Shown here in pieces: positions 53,157 to 62,766 of a DNA stretch of 64,000 nt (position 1 is its first letter; the number at the start of each line of letters is the position of its first letter). The position numbers and the translations under genes are program-made. The stretch spans positions 2,294,001 through 2,358,000 of the forward strand of contig NZ_OY781472.1 of the NCBI RefSeq assembly GCF_963677035.1, given 5' to 3'. This DNA comes from an uncultured Hyphomonas sp. (GTDB taxonomy: Bacteria; Pseudomonadota; Alphaproteobacteria; Caulobacterales; Hyphomonadaceae). The notes below the pieces were generated by a model. It ran no database searches. It saw only the letters and a list, made by a program, of their open reading frames with translations, and was not told the DNA's origin.

Positions 53157-53804
53157 ATGAGTAAATGTCCTTATTGCGGAGCTCCAGGTGGCGGCGCGGG
53201 AAGTTGTGGCAGTTGCCAGCACCATCTCCCAAATTCGTCAGTTCGTGGAGCTTATAAACCGCCATCAGGCGGAGGAGGCGGTGGCGGTGGCGAGTGTTTT
53301 CCAAGCGGCACGCCAGTCCTAACTGTCGCTGGATATGTTCCGATTGAACACATAAAACGGGGTACCGCTGTCATCACTTTTGATGAAGCCGGCAATCGAG
53401 TTGTCGAGCGGGTCGTGCGGACGGTGTCGCATGAGAGTGGGACCGTCTATGATGTTACCTTTCGTGGGACTTCTAGGGTTTTGTCCGTGACCGGAATGCA
53501 TCCTATATTGTCCCCAGGTGGCTGGAAGAGGGTGCGTGCGCTAGGTGTTGGTGACCTTGTCCTTGTTGTGGATGACAACGGGATTCCCAAGGTAGAGGTC
53601 GTTCAGAAAGTGTCGGCCGGTGAAGTGCGTCAGTCTCTCCATCATCTCGTTGTCGGGGGATGCAACACATACGTGGCCAATGGATGCGTTGCCCACAGTT
53701 TCGTTCGCTTTCGGCGGCTTCGCTCCTGTTTTAGCAAGATGACCGGTTGGCTACCCTTGCGAAGACCTTCTGTCTCTGTACCCGCGCATGCCGTGCTCTC
53801 ATAG
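53157..53804 (+). CDS. Zinc-ribbon and Hint (intein-like) domain protein
   Basis: 215 aa. An N-terminal zinc ribbon (CPYCGAPGGGAGSCGSC) is joined by a run of eight glycines to a Hint domain: ECFPSGTPVLTVAGYVPIE with the Cys1-type nucleophile, DVTFRGTSRVLSVTGMHPIL with the block-B-like His, and TYVANGCVAHSF as the end motif. Hint domains cut or splice their own chain; in pretoxins they release a C-terminal toxin. Here only about 33 arginine-rich residues follow, so the payload is very short or lost. AT-richer than the backbone. Confidence 0.8.
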   Translation: MSKCPYCGAPGGGAGSCGSCQHHLPNSSVRGAYKPPSGGGGGGGGECFPSGTPVLTVAGYVPIEHIKRGTAVITFDEAGNRVVERVVRTVSHESGTVYDVTFRGTSRVLSVTGMHPILSPGGWKRVRALGVGDLVLVVDDNGIPKVEVVQKVSAGEVRQSLHHLVVGGCNTYVANGCVAHSFVRFRRLRSCFSKMTGWLPLRRPSVSVPAHAVLS

Positions 53805-53873
53805 GTAAGCGCCGAGATTGGAAATATCTGCAGTTTTTTGTCGGTTATGGAATGACCGCATGTCCGGAAATCG

Positions 53874-55064
53874 ATGATGGCCAACGATCAACACATTCAA
53901 ATATTGTTGGAAGGGGTCGATGCTTGGAACAAATGGCGGTCTGAAAACGGCGACATAAAGCCTGATTTGTCCGGGGAAGATGGATGTTACTTGGACCTAT
54001 CAGCACGTCTTGCAAGCGCACCTTTGTTCTCGGGTAAGGAGAAAAGTACGCTTAAAAGTGGTGGGCGGGCCGACGAAACGGTCGATCTCAGCGGGATAGA
54101 TCTAAGGGGGGCAGACCTGTCTTGGTGCTACTTGCGCTCGACGTGCTTCAAAGGCGCGCAATTGGACTCCGCAGTGTTGGACCACTCCGGGCTGGACTTC
54201 GTTGATTTTTCTTATAGCTCAATGTCGAAAACTAAGATGTGCGAAGTCTCTCTAATTGGCGCGAACTTTGTATCTGCCAATTTGGAAGGGGCGAACTTCC
54301 GCCATTCCGATATCCGAGGTTGCGATTTTGACCGTGCGAACCTAGCTCGCGCTAGATTCGGAGGGGTCGTGCACAGAGATCTTCCAAGATGCAGGAATAT
54401 CCCTGAAGGGTACGGGGAGCTGGTGGAAAATCCCAAGCTTATTCAATATTGGAGGCATCAAGAGTGGATCTGCTGCCACATTCCCCATCGTACTGTTTCT
54501 GCGAAGCGCAAATCAGATGTGCTCAATGATCTCATAAACTATAGCCGAGAAGTCCTGCCTCTGTTCCTTGTGGGGGGGCTTTTGGCTGGTTTGATCGCGA
54601 CAGATCGCGTCGCCATTGTGCTATCGGCCTCATTCTTTGAGCATGCAATCTCAAACATGTTAGTAGGCGCTGCGCTGGCAGCAGGACTGGGAGTGTTTCT
54701 CAACACATATTGGGGCCGAAAGGCAACACATGCATTCTGGGGACTGCTGGGATTTGGTTGGTCGTGGCCCAGGGTCGCCCTTTTTGGCTTAGGCATGGTC
54801 TTGTTGTACGGCACATTGTACAGTTTTGTGTTTATTCCTGGTCACCACATTGCTTTTGTTGACCCATCAGTCGCGGATGTTACTGCGCAACTGTTTTATC
54901 CTTGGTACGTGGCGGCGATGGGGTTTTCGACCTTGGGTGTTTCCGGGCTGGCAATTCCTCTGACGGGAATTGGTCAGCTGGTACTTATCAGCAATGTGCT
55001 GCTCGGCTTTTTTGTTTTCGGTTTGCTGATCGCCACATTTGCAAACTCTTTCCACGGTCGGTGA
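53874..55064 (+). CDS. Pentapeptide-repeat membrane protein with ion-channel-like end
   Basis: 396 aa from ATG 53874 (or 53877). Residues 70-165 are pentapeptide repeats of the A(D/N)Lxx type (LSGIDLRGADLSWCYLRSTCFKGAQL; IGANFVSANLEGANF). The C-terminal 190 residues have five or six membrane helices; the last part (FSTLGVSGLAIPLTGIGQLVLIS) resembles a two-helix potassium-channel pore, but the selectivity filter is not TVGYG. It follows the Hint gene with no other gene between and has similar low GC. Possible membrane effector; function unproven. Confidence 0.75.
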   Translation: MMANDQHIQILLEGVDAWNKWRSENGDIKPDLSGEDGCYLDLSARLASAPLFSGKEKSTLKSGGRADETVDLSGIDLRGADLSWCYLRSTCFKGAQLDSAVLDHSGLDFVDFSYSSMSKTKMCEVSLIGANFVSANLEGANFRHSDIRGCDFDRANLARARFGGVVHRDLPRCRNIPEGYGELVENPKLIQYWRHQEWICCHIPHRTVSAKRKSDVLNDLINYSREVLPLFLVGGLLAGLIATDRVAIVLSASFFEHAISNMLVGAALAAGLGVFLNTYWGRKATHAFWGLLGFGWSWPRVALFGLGMVLLYGTLYSFVFIPGHHIAFVDPSVADVTAQLFYPWYVAAMGFSTLGVSGLAIPLTGIGQLVLISNVLLGFFVFGLLIATFANSFHGR

Positions 55065-55246
55065 AGTTCGACGCTGACATGCTCAACGACTTATTCTCAC
55101 TTTGTCTCTTGGATAGCATCGGGTTGGATCCGAGGCTGCACTGATTCAATTGTGCCAAGCTTTTCGCGGTTGCTCTCCTCTAAACCCACCGAAAATCAAC
55201 ACATTCCGGCCCTCCCAAAACCGCGAAGCGCGGTATAAGAGCCCTT

Positions 55247-56527
55247 ATGGACAGACTCGTTATTCAAGGTGGCCACAAGCTGAATGGCCATATCCCGATC
55301 TCCGGCGCCAAGAATTCGGCGCTGAAGCTCATGGTCGCCTGCCTGCTGACAGACCAGCCGATCACGCTCACCAATATGCCGAGCCTGGCGGACACGCGCT
55401 TTCTGGCGCAGCTGCTGGAGACGCTTGGCGTGGAAGTCTACTGGCCGAAGGGCGAGTCGACCTGCCACCTGAACGCCGCCGAGCTGAAAAGCACGATCGC
55501 GCCTTACGACCAGGTGCGGAAGATGAGGGCGAGCTTCAACGTGCTGGGGCCGCTGATCGCGCGTTCCGGCCATGCCACGGTCTCGCTGCCCGGCGGCTGT
55601 GCCATCGGCGCCCGTCCGGTGGACCTCCACCTGCAGGCGCTGGAAGCCATGGGCGCGGACCTGAAAGTCGAGCAGGGCTATGTGAAGGCCGCCGCCATTC
55701 ATGGCCTGAAGGGCGCGCACATCAACTTCTCCATGCCGAGCGTCGGCGCGACCGAGCACGCCATGCTGACCGCCACGCTGGCCAAGGGCACGACCATCCT
55801 CGAAAACGCCGCGCGTGAGCCCGAGATTGAAGATCTCGCCGACTGTCTGAATGCCATGGGCGCGGACATCACCGGCGCTGGCACCGCCGTCATCCGGATC
55901 AAGGGCGTCGAAAGCCTGACCGGCACGACCCATGCCGTCATGGCCGACCGGATCGAAGCCGGCACCTATGCCATCGCCGCGGCCGCTGCGGGCGGGGACG
56001 TCACACTGGACGGTTGCCCGGTCGAGGCGCTAGGCGCCATGATCGCCAAGCTGCGCGAGGCTGGCGTCACGGTCGACGGAGACGAGGCGGCCCGCACGCT
56101 GCGGATCCGCCGCAATGGCACGCACCTGAAATCCGTGAACCTGTCGACGCAGCCGCACCCCGGCTTCCCGACGGATTTGCAGGCTCAGTTCATGGCCCTG
56201 ATGGCGATTGCCGACGGCACCAGCGTCATCCGCGAGACGATCTTTGAGAACCGCTTCATGCACGCACCAGAGCTTTCCCGCCTCGGCGCGGACATCACGG
56301 TGCGTGGGCAGGAAGCCATTGTGAAAGGCGTGCGCCAGCTGACGGCAGCGCCCGTCATGGCGACAGATCTGCGCGCATCGGTCTCTCTGGTGATTGCGGG
56401 GCTTGCGGCGGAAGGTGAAACCGTGGTGAACCGGATCTACCACCTCGACCGGGGGTTTGAGCGGCTCGAAGAAAAGCTGACCGCCTGCGGCGCGCAGATT
56501 GAGCGCCGCTCCGAGGATGAAGAATAG
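55247..56527 (+). CDS. murA: UDP-N-acetylglucosamine 1-carboxyvinyltransferase
   Basis: 426 aa, first committed step of peptidoglycan synthesis (enolpyruvyl transfer from PEP). [21 protein letters not shown] at the start, catalytic cysteine loop [15 protein letters not shown] (Cys at about 119), and [17 protein letters not shown]. Full length. Starts the conserved run murA-DUF2948-hisD-UPF0262-infA-maf. Confidence 0.97.
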   Translation: MDRLVIQGGHKLNGHIPISGAKNSALKLMVACLLTDQPITLTNMPSLADTRFLAQLLETLGVEVYWPKGESTCHLNAAELKSTIAPYDQVRKMRASFNVLGPLIARSGHATVSLPGGCAIGARPVDLHLQALEAMGADLKVEQGYVKAAAIHGLKGAHINFSMPSVGATEHAMLTATLAKGTTILENAAREPEIEDLADCLNAMGADITGAGTAVIRIKGVESLTGTTHAVMADRIEAGTYAIAAAAAGGDVTLDGCPVEALGAMIAKLREAGVTVDGDEAARTLRIRRNGTHLKSVNLSTQPHPGFPTDLQAQFMALMAIADGTSVIRETIFENRFMHAPELSRLGADITVRGQEAIVKGVRQLTAAPVMATDLRASVSLVIAGLAAEGETVVNRIYHLDRGFERLEEKLTACGAQIERRSEDEE

Positions 56528-56550
56528 GGGCTGTCGCGAAAGGGGCTGGC

Positions 56551-57003
56551 ATGTCTGAACTGAAACCACTCCGGCTTCTTGCTGAAGAGGCAGAGGATCT
56601 CGAGATCATCTCCGCCGCGGTGCAGGATTCCGTGGTGAAGGCCGAGAACCTCAATTACGAGGCGCGCATCCGCCGTTTCTCGCTGGAGATCAACCGCTAC
56701 CGCTGGGAAGAGGGCGTCACCAAGCGCCGCGATGGCGAGCGCGTGCGCTCGCTGCTGGCCTTCGACGGCGTGCTGGGCGTGAAGACCCGCGCCGTGACCA
56801 AGGCCGACCCGGAACTGATCCTGTCATTGCTTCAGATGACCTTCACGCCGGACGCCGAACCGCCCGGCGGCAAGATCACGCTGCTGTTCGCAGGCGACGG
56901 CGAAATCGAACTGACGGTGGAGGCGCTCGACGCGACCCTGCTCGACAGCGACTACATCTGGAACACGCGTCATACGCCGAGCCATGAACGGCGGAAGCGG
57001 TAG
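56551..57003 (+). CDS. DUF2948 family protein
   Basis: 150 aa, 24 bp after murA. Starts LKPLRLLAEEAEDLEIISAA with RRFSLEINRYRWE, typical of this alphaproteobacterial family found between murA and hisD. Mixed alpha/beta, cytosolic. Function unknown. Confidence 0.85.
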   Translation: MSELKPLRLLAEEAEDLEIISAAVQDSVVKAENLNYEARIRRFSLEINRYRWEEGVTKRRDGERVRSLLAFDGVLGVKTRAVTKADPELILSLLQMTFTPDAEPPGGKITLLFAGDGEIELTVEALDATLLDSDYIWNTRHTPSHERRKR

Positions 57004-57143
57004 AATAAAACCAGAAAGTGCGGCAGAGCCCTTGCGAAGGCAGGGGGCTGCGGAGAGGGGGGCAGCGTCTCCATTTGCGCCCGTCAGGCTTGCCAGACTC
57101 GATGCGCCGACTCAGCGCCTTGCCAGCGGCGGATGGAGAGTCC

Positions 57144-58514
57144 ATGAAGCGGGGTTCAGACACACCAATGCTGCTTGGGAATTCCGCGCCAATGGCCCGT
57201 ACATTCAACACATCCGCACCGGATTTCGAAACCCGGTTCAGCCGCTTCCTTGGGGAACAGCGGGCGGATGGACATGATGTCGGCGGGATCGTCGCGAAGA
57301 TCCTGGACGAGGTGGAGGCCCGCGGCGGTGAAGCCGTGGCGCGCTATACGGCCCAGTTTGACGAGCTGCAGATCGACCCGACGACCCTCCAGTCGGACAA
57401 TGTCGACCTTGCGGCCCTCGCTGCCGAGTGCCCGGCAGACCTGAAAGCCGCCATCGATTTCGCGCACGACCGGATCGCCGCCTATCACAGCGCCCAGCGC
57501 CCATCAGACCATTCGTTCACGGATGAGGCGGGTGTGGAGCTTGGCTGGCGCTGGACCTCGCTGGAAAGCGTCGGCGTCTATGTGCCGGGCGGGCGGGCGA
57601 GCTATCCGTCCTCGGTGCTGATGAACACCGTCCCGGCCAAGATTGCGGGCGTGGACCGGATCGTCATGGTTGCCCCCGCGCCGAAGGGCGAGATGGGCCC
57701 GGCCGTGGCCTATGCGGCGCTCCGTGCGGGCGTTGACGAATTCTATCCGATCGGCGGGGCGCAGGCCGTCGGCGCGCTGGCCTTCGGGGCAGGGCGCCTC
57801 GCGCCGGTCGACAAGATTGTCGGCCCGGGCAATGCCTTCGTCGCCGAAGCCAAGCGCCAGGTCTTTGGCCGCGTCGGCATCGATACGATTGCCGGGCCGT
57901 CCGAAATCCTCGTCATCGCTGATGAGACTGCCAATCCGGATTGGATCGCGGCTGACCTGCTGAGCCAGGCCGAGCATGATCCGTCCTCCCAGTCGATCCT
58001 GATTACTGTGGACGAAGCTGTGGGCAGGGCTGTGGATAACGCTGTGGATAAGCAGTTGAAAGCGCTGGCCACCGGCGAACGCGCAGCCCGCTCCTGGTCC
58101 ACCCATGGCGCGATCATCTTCGTCGCCGATCTCGATCAGGCCGCCACTATTGCCAATCGCATCGCGGCTGAGCACGTCGAGCTCGCGGTGGCCGATCCCG
58201 ATGCCATGCTGCCGAAGATCCGCCACGCCGGCGCGGTGTTCCTTGGGCACCACACGCCGGAAGCGCTGGGCGATTATGTCACCGGTTCGAACCACGTTCT
58301 GCCGACCAGCCGGGCGGCGCGGTTCTCTTCGGGCCTTGGCCTTTATGACTTCCTGAAGCGCATGAGCGTGCAGCGCGCGAGCCCCGAAGGCTTTGCCGCA
58401 CTGGCCCCGGCTGCCCTGCGCCTGGCCGAGGCAGAGCGCCTGCCGGCGCACGCGCGCTCCATCTCCATCCGCTCGAATGCTGTCCAGGACTCAGGTACTG
58501 GCGATGACGGATAA
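57144..58514 (+). CDS. hisD: Histidinol dehydrogenase
   Basis: 456 aa from ATG 57144 (GGAGAG upstream); ATG 57192 would suit the usual length too. Oxidises histidinol to histidine, last step of the pathway. Zinc/NAD signatures: [60 protein letters not shown] and HLLP-type THVLPT region read as [16 protein letters not shown]. The stop overlaps the next gene by 11 bp. Confidence 0.96.
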   Translation: MKRGSDTPMLLGNSAPMARTFNTSAPDFETRFSRFLGEQRADGHDVGGIVAKILDEVEARGGEAVARYTAQFDELQIDPTTLQSDNVDLAALAAECPADLKAAIDFAHDRIAAYHSAQRPSDHSFTDEAGVELGWRWTSLESVGVYVPGGRASYPSSVLMNTVPAKIAGVDRIVMVAPAPKGEMGPAVAYAALRAGVDEFYPIGGAQAVGALAFGAGRLAPVDKIVGPGNAFVAEAKRQVFGRVGIDTIAGPSEILVIADETANPDWIAADLLSQAEHDPSSQSILITVDEAVGRAVDNAVDKQLKALATGERAARSWSTHGAIIFVADLDQAATIANRIAAEHVELAVADPDAMLPKIRHAGAVFLGHHTPEALGDYVTGSNHVLPTSRAARFSSGLGLYDFLKRMSVQRASPEGFAALAPAALRLAEAERLPAHARSISIRSNAVQDSGTGDDG

Positions 58515-58992
58515 GAACCGCCTCATCGCTGTCGAGATCGACGAGGATACGCTGGGCGCGTCTGGTCCAGACGCCGAGCATGAGCGCCGTGTCGCCATCT
58601 TCGACCTGATCGAGCAGAACAGTTTTGCCCTGCCGGAGCATGGCGAGGGCCCCTTCATTCTGACCCTGTCCAAGGTGGAGCGTCGCCTGGTGTTCGCAGT
58701 CAGGGACGAGCACGGCAAGGATGTGCACACCTTCATCCTGTCGCTGAACCCGTTCCGGGGCGTGATCCGCGATTATTTCATGATCTGCGACAGCTATTAC
58801 GATGCGATCCGCACCCAGTCGCCGCACCAGATCGAGGCGATCGACATGGCCCGGCGCGGCGTTCACAATGAAGGGTCGGAGCTTCTGGCCGACCGCCTGA
58901 AGGGCAAGGTAGAGGTCGATTTCCTCACCGCCCGGCGCCTGTTCACCCTTATTTGCGCCCTCCATGCAGGGCAGACCCGCGCGGCGGGATGA
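58504..58992 (+). CDS. UPF0262 family protein
   Basis: 162 aa from ATG 58504, overlapping hisD by 11 bp. Pattern of the family: [29 protein letters not shown] and [25 protein letters not shown]. Conserved in alphaproteobacteria next to hisD. Function unknown; cytosolic. Confidence 0.9.
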   Translation: MTDKNRLIAVEIDEDTLGASGPDAEHERRVAIFDLIEQNSFALPEHGEGPFILTLSKVERRLVFAVRDEHGKDVHTFILSLNPFRGVIRDYFMICDSYYDAIRTQSPHQIEAIDMARRGVHNEGSELLADRLKGKVEVDFLTARRLFTLICALHAGQTRAAG

Positions 58993-59084
58993 ATCGAAAC
59001 CTTGCCGGAATCCGTGCAAAGCGCTAAGGCGCACCCTAAATTAACGGATGGCGGCGCGTTTGACCGTCCTGTTTTGGAGACTAC

Positions 59085-59303
59085 ATGTCGAAGGAAGAAC
59101 TGATTGAATTCGAGGGAACGGTGGTGGAATTGCTGCCGAACGCGACCTTCCGCGTGAAACTCGAAAATGACCACGAGATCATCGCCCACACAGCCGGCAA
59201 GATGCGCAAGAACCGCATCCGCGTGCTGACCGGCGACAAAGTCATGGTCGAGATGACGCCCTATGACCTGACCAAGGGTCGCATCACCTACCGCTTCAAG
59301 TAA
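59085..59303 (+). CDS. infA: Translation initiation factor IF-1
   Basis: 72 aa, the normal length. S1/OB-fold: [55 protein letters not shown]. Binds the ribosomal A site during initiation. Confidence 0.98.
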   Translation: MSKEELIEFEGTVVELLPNATFRVKLENDHEIIAHTAGKMRKNRIRVLTGDKVMVEMTPYDLTKGRITYRFK

Positions 59304-59308
59304 GCGTT

Positions 59309-59890
59309 ATGGCGTCCACCGGGGCCGCGCGGCTCATCCTTGCCAGCGCCAGCCCCCGGCGGCAGCAGCTGCTCGCCCAGATCGGCATCGTGCCGGACGC
59401 TATCTGTCCCACAGACATCGACGAATCCCGCCGCAAGGACGAGAGCCCGCGCGCGCTGGCCGAGCGGCTTGCGCGCGAAAAGGCGCTGGCCTGCCCGGAA
59501 GAGGGCTATGTGCTGGCCGCCGACACGGTCGTCGCGCTGGGCAGCCGGAACCTTGAGAAAGCGGCGGACGAGGCAGAGGCCGAGGCGTTCCTGCGGCTCC
59601 TCTCCGGCCGGGCGCACCAGTGCCTCACCGGCGTCGCCGTACGCGCGCCCGATGGCCGCCTCAGCGCCCGCACCGTGCTCGCCCGCGTGAAGTTCAAACG
59701 CCTCACCGACCGGGACATTGCCGATTATGTCGCCAGCGGCGACTGGAAGGGCAAGGCGGGCGGCTACGGCATCCAGGGTGCTGCGGGCGCCTTCGTCACC
59801 GCCATCAACGGCAGCTACACCGCCATCGTCGGCCTGCCGCTTTATGAGACCAAGGCTTTGCTCGAAGGTATGGGGTGGCGCGCGTCCTGA
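59309..59890 (+). CDS. maf: Maf family nucleoside triphosphate pyrophosphatase
   Basis: 193 aa, 5 bp after infA. LASASPRRQQLLAQIGI, DIDESRRKDESP, AADTVVALG and GKAGGYGIQGAAGAF are the Maf blocks. Hydrolyses non-canonical or modified NTPs to the monophosphate. Confidence 0.94.
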   Translation: MASTGAARLILASASPRRQQLLAQIGIVPDAICPTDIDESRRKDESPRALAERLAREKALACPEEGYVLAADTVVALGSRNLEKAADEAEAEAFLRLLSGRAHQCLTGVAVRAPDGRLSARTVLARVKFKRLTDRDIADYVASGDWKGKAGGYGIQGAAGAFVTAINGSYTAIVGLPLYETKALLEGMGWRAS

Positions 59891-59903
59891 TCGCCCGCGC
59901 TCG

Positions 59904-59976
59904 TGCTTCGAGGTCGCTCAGCATGAGCGCTTCGTTGCCAGCACGTCCGGACTTCATCCTGAGCGAAGTCGAAGGA
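59904..59976. repeat. REP-like inverted repeat
   Basis: CTTCATCCTGAGCGAAGTCG-AAGGA at 59952-59976 is a common intergenic repeat of alphaproteobacteria, and a degenerate inverted copy starts TGCTTCGAGGTCGCTCAGCA at 59904. The two can fold into a stem between maf and the next gene. Confidence 0.6.
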
Positions 59977-60133
59977 CAATGGGGCTCACAATCCGCTCCG
60001 CATAAGAGTTCCGGAATTCCGGTTAGCGCGCCCTGTGGATAGATTTTACGCTACCCACCCCCAAATCCCAACAGCCACGCCCCATTCCCGCACCTGAATC
60101 CGACAGGCCTGCACAGCCCTCATCCTTTCACGC

Positions 60134-60763
60134 ATGGATGAGACAGGTGATTTCTTTTCAGAGGCGGTGAATACGGCGCGGGATGTGCTGGTCGAACTGG
60201 TCACGCGGGCCGGGCTGCATTTGCGGCCTGAAATCCTGTCGCGGGGCATGGCGCGGCAGTGCCGCGTGCGTCTCACTTTCCTGATGAATTATATCCGCCA
60301 GCTGATCTTCCTGATGGCGGCTGGCATGATCGAGACGCTGCCGCCGGTGAAGCCGCGGGCAGGGGCGGTGCGCGCCAGCCGGCCGGATGGCGTGGAAGAC
60401 GTGACAGCCAGTTTCTTGGCCGCATCCGGCCCGCGCCCCTGGCGGTTTGCGCTCGCACCCGCCCAATATACGCCGATGCCCGAGATGCAGGACATTTCCG
60501 GCAGGTCTGCGCGGGATGAGTTTCCTGCCGGACGTTTCATTGAAAAAGTGATTGTCCTTGGCCGTATTCTCTCTGACCCGGCCCCGCATGCGAAACGCAT
60601 GGCGCGGGCGCTACACCGCTGGCGGACGGCCGGAGAAATGGCGCCCGTCAGTCTGCAAGCCGTGCCGCGCTTCCGTGCCGGGCGGCTGGCTGAGAGCTTC
60701 GCGCAGGTCCTCAGTGTACGTCTGAATGATGCCCTCGCCGCGGCGTGGAATGACACGGGCTGA
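60134..60763 (+). CDS. Hypothetical protein
   Basis: 209 aa. Helical N-terminus with one hydrophobic stretch (LTFLMNYIRQLIFLMAAGMI), then an arginine/alanine-rich region. No family recognised. It stands alone, divergent in no sense from maf, with a 243-bp gap holding the REP-like repeat. Confidence 0.65.
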   Translation: MDETGDFFSEAVNTARDVLVELVTRAGLHLRPEILSRGMARQCRVRLTFLMNYIRQLIFLMAAGMIETLPPVKPRAGAVRASRPDGVEDVTASFLAASGPRPWRFALAPAQYTPMPEMQDISGRSARDEFPAGRFIEKVIVLGRILSDPAPHAKRMARALHRWRTAGEMAPVSLQAVPRFRAGRLAESFAQVLSVRLNDALAAAWNDTG

Positions 60764-60831
60764 GCCTTGCCTGAATTCAGGATTTTGCCGGAGCGCGACA
60801 GCGTGTCCGGACAAAAGTGCTGGGAGAGGTG

Positions 60832-61326
60832 TCAGGCCTGCTTCGGGGTGGGCTTGCTGAAGGCCTTCCGCATATTGATCCCGGTCGGAGAAAAGCCCGT
60901 GCTCCGGTAAAGTCGCTGCGCGATCTCATTATCTGCGGCGACCCGTAGCCGGACTTCGCTATGCCCGGTTTTCGAAAAATGTTCCTCCAGCGCGGCCAGG
61001 GCCGCCTTGGCATGGCCGTTTCCGCGATGGGCCGCGAGGATGTAGAAATCGCTGATGAAAACGCACGGACCGGCCTCATCGGGTTTGCACCAGAGATAAC
61101 CGATGGGAGCGTCGCTCTCGTCTCCTTCTTCGACGATGCAGAGCAGAAGCTGACCGGGAGTCTCGACGCCCTGGGCCAGATCCGTCTCGACGTCCTGTTT
61201 CGCCTTGGCCAGCGCGCTGTCCATGTCCTGATCGTAGTTCGCGGAGATTTCCGCGGCATAGTCAGGAATGAAATAGGCAACATAGTCAGCGAACTCGCTG
61301 GCCTGCATCGGGCGGAGGCGTATCAT
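60832..61326 (-). CDS. GNAT family N-acetyltransferase
   Basis: 164 aa. GNAT fold with the acetyl-CoA loop AAHRGNGHAKAAL (motif A, R/QxxGxG/A) at about 102-114 and a final VAADNEIAQRLYRSTGF (motif B). Substrate unknown. Confidence 0.88.
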   Translation of the reverse strand: MIRLRPMQASEFADYVAYFIPDYAAEISANYDQDMDSALAKAKQDVETDLAQGVETPGQLLLCIVEEGDESDAPIGYLWCKPDEAGPCVFISDFYILAAHRGNGHAKAALAALEEHFSKTGHSEVRLRVAADNEIAQRLYRSTGFSPTGINMRKAFSKPTPKQA

Positions 61327-61357
61327 GCGTTTTCTCCGCGCACGTGTTGTTCAGGTC

Positions 61358-61705
61358 CTATGTCCGTTCCAGCGTGGTCACGGCGGCGACGCACAGACCT
61401 ACCACAGCAGCGATGCTGAGCCAAAGCGGATCGGCACTGGCCAACAGGCCGGCCTGTTGCTGGGCGGAAGAGATCGTGTTGGTCACGGTGTTATCCAGCG
61501 TCACCCAGTCACCCAGCAGACCCGGCAGCTGGAGTGCGGCGACCACGGCGCCTGCACCGCCCACCGCCAGCAGGATGCCCCGGCGCGCCATGGAGCGGCG
61601 GCGCACCTTGCCCATCACTTCGTCCACGAAGGGTTTCGCTTCAAGCGCGCTGTCTTCAGCCGTGAACAGGCTGGTCAGGTCTTCGAACGTGTCTTCTTCG
61701 CGCAT
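61358..61705 (-). CDS. Putative membrane anti-sigma factor
   Basis: 115 aa with two membrane helices (ARRGILLAVGGAGAVVAALQL; PLWLSIAAVVGLCVAAVTT) and a short acidic N-terminus (MREEDTFEDLTSLF). It follows an ECF sigma gene by 12 bp and is probably its regulator. Role inferred from position. Confidence 0.65.
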   Translation of the reverse strand: MREEDTFEDLTSLFTAEDSALEAKPFVDEVMGKVRRRSMARRGILLAVGGAGAVVAALQLPGLLGDWVTLDNTVTNTISSAQQQAGLLASADPLWLSIAAVVGLCVAAVTTLERT

Positions 61706-61717
61706 TTTTCTACTCCA

Positions 61718-62302
61718 TCACGCCACTTCGGGCTTCGCAAGGTGTTTGCGGAGGGCTTCAACACCTCGCAACACATGGGATTTCACGGTGCCAAGCGGCC
61801 AACCGGTGGCTTCGGCCGCTTCGCGGTGGGTGAGGCCGGCAGCGACGCACATGACGACGCAGACACGCTGGGCCTCACTCAGTTTTTCCAGCGCCCGGGT
61901 CAGGTCCATCCGGTCATCCTGCTGGTCGGTCGGCCGGGACCCCTGAGCGTCAAAGGGGATGATCTCGGCGGTCTCGTCGAATTCGATCTCGGGCCGCGTC
62001 TTGCGGCGGACCTGCAGGAACTCCCGCCAGCAGATGGCGCAGATCCAGGCGCTGAAGGTGCCGCCGGCATAGGTGCCGATTTTCTGCCAGGCCGTCAGGA
62101 AGGTGACCTGGGCGATATCGTCACCGGCAGCGGGCGATCCGGTCAGGCGCCGGGCCATGCCGCGCACGCGGGCCTGGTGGCGGCGGACGAGTTCGGCAAA
62201 AGCCGCCTCGCTGCCGCTTGCTGCTTCTGCAGCCAGGTCCGGATCCGTGCGCATGTCCCGTCCTTCGTCCGTGACCAGAAAGAGGTCAGGCTTTCCGTTC
62301 AT
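61718..62302 (-). CDS. ECF-type RNA polymerase sigma factor
   Basis: 194 aa from ATG 62302, which overlaps the upstream gene; ATG 62254 with AAGGA is an alternative. Region 2: AAFAELVRRHQARVRGMARRL, DIAQVTFLTAWQ; region 4: LSEAQRVCVVMCVAAGLTHREAAEATGWPLGTVKSH (helix-turn-helix). Second ECF system in the window, unrelated in arrangement to the first. Confidence 0.9.
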   Translation of the reverse strand: MNGKPDLFLVTDEGRDMRTDPDLAAEAASGSEAAFAELVRRHQARVRGMARRLTGSPAAGDDIAQVTFLTAWQKIGTYAGGTFSAWICAICWREFLQVRRKTRPEIEFDETAEIIPFDAQGSRPTDQQDDRMDLTRALEKLSEAQRVCVVMCVAAGLTHREAAEATGWPLGTVKSHVLRGVEALRKHLAKPEVA

Positions 62303-62660
62303 TGCGACCCGACACCCACAGGCCAAGGTAGGCAAGACCCAGGAAGACCGGGAAGGCGGCAACGCCCAGCATCGGACGGACAGCTTCGGGCCCTTCAGTG
62401 GAGACCATCAAACCGAGGAAGGCAAAGGCGAGGCCCGCTGCGATGAACAACACGCCGCGCCGCAGGTCGGCCCGCACCGGGTCATTGGCCAGAGACAGGC
62501 GCACCATCATGTCGTCGGACAGAACCTGCCCCTGGTCGATGGCATGGCGCAGCGTCTCATGGATCGTATTGCGCTTGCGGGAATTGAAATAGCTGACCAG
62601 CCAAACGATCCCGACGACAGACCCAAACAGGACGACCGGAACGATAACATCTTCGCCCAT
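62286..62660 (-). CDS. DUF6249-like membrane protein
   Basis: 124 aa. One N-terminal helix (VIVPVVLFGSVVGIVWLVS) and two more (GVLFIAAGLAFAFLGLMV; LGVAAFPVFLGLAYLGLWV), with the motif RKRNTIHETLRHAIDQG between, typical of small membrane proteins encoded with ECF sigma factors. Overlaps the sigma gene by 17 bp, so the three genes form a coupled module. Confidence 0.8.
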   Translation of the reverse strand: MGEDVIVPVVLFGSVVGIVWLVSYFNSRKRNTIHETLRHAIDQGQVLSDDMMVRLSLANDPVRADLRRGVLFIAAGLAFAFLGLMVSTEGPEAVRPMLGVAAFPVFLGLAYLGLWVSGRNERKA

Positions 62661-62766
62661 GACAGGCTCCTTCTTGCAAAATCCTGCGGCGGAATTGCCG
62701 CTGTTTGATTGTCAGATGCAGCGAAGGGCCCGTTTGGATGCAGGCGGTGTGATTTTTTGAGAAAGC

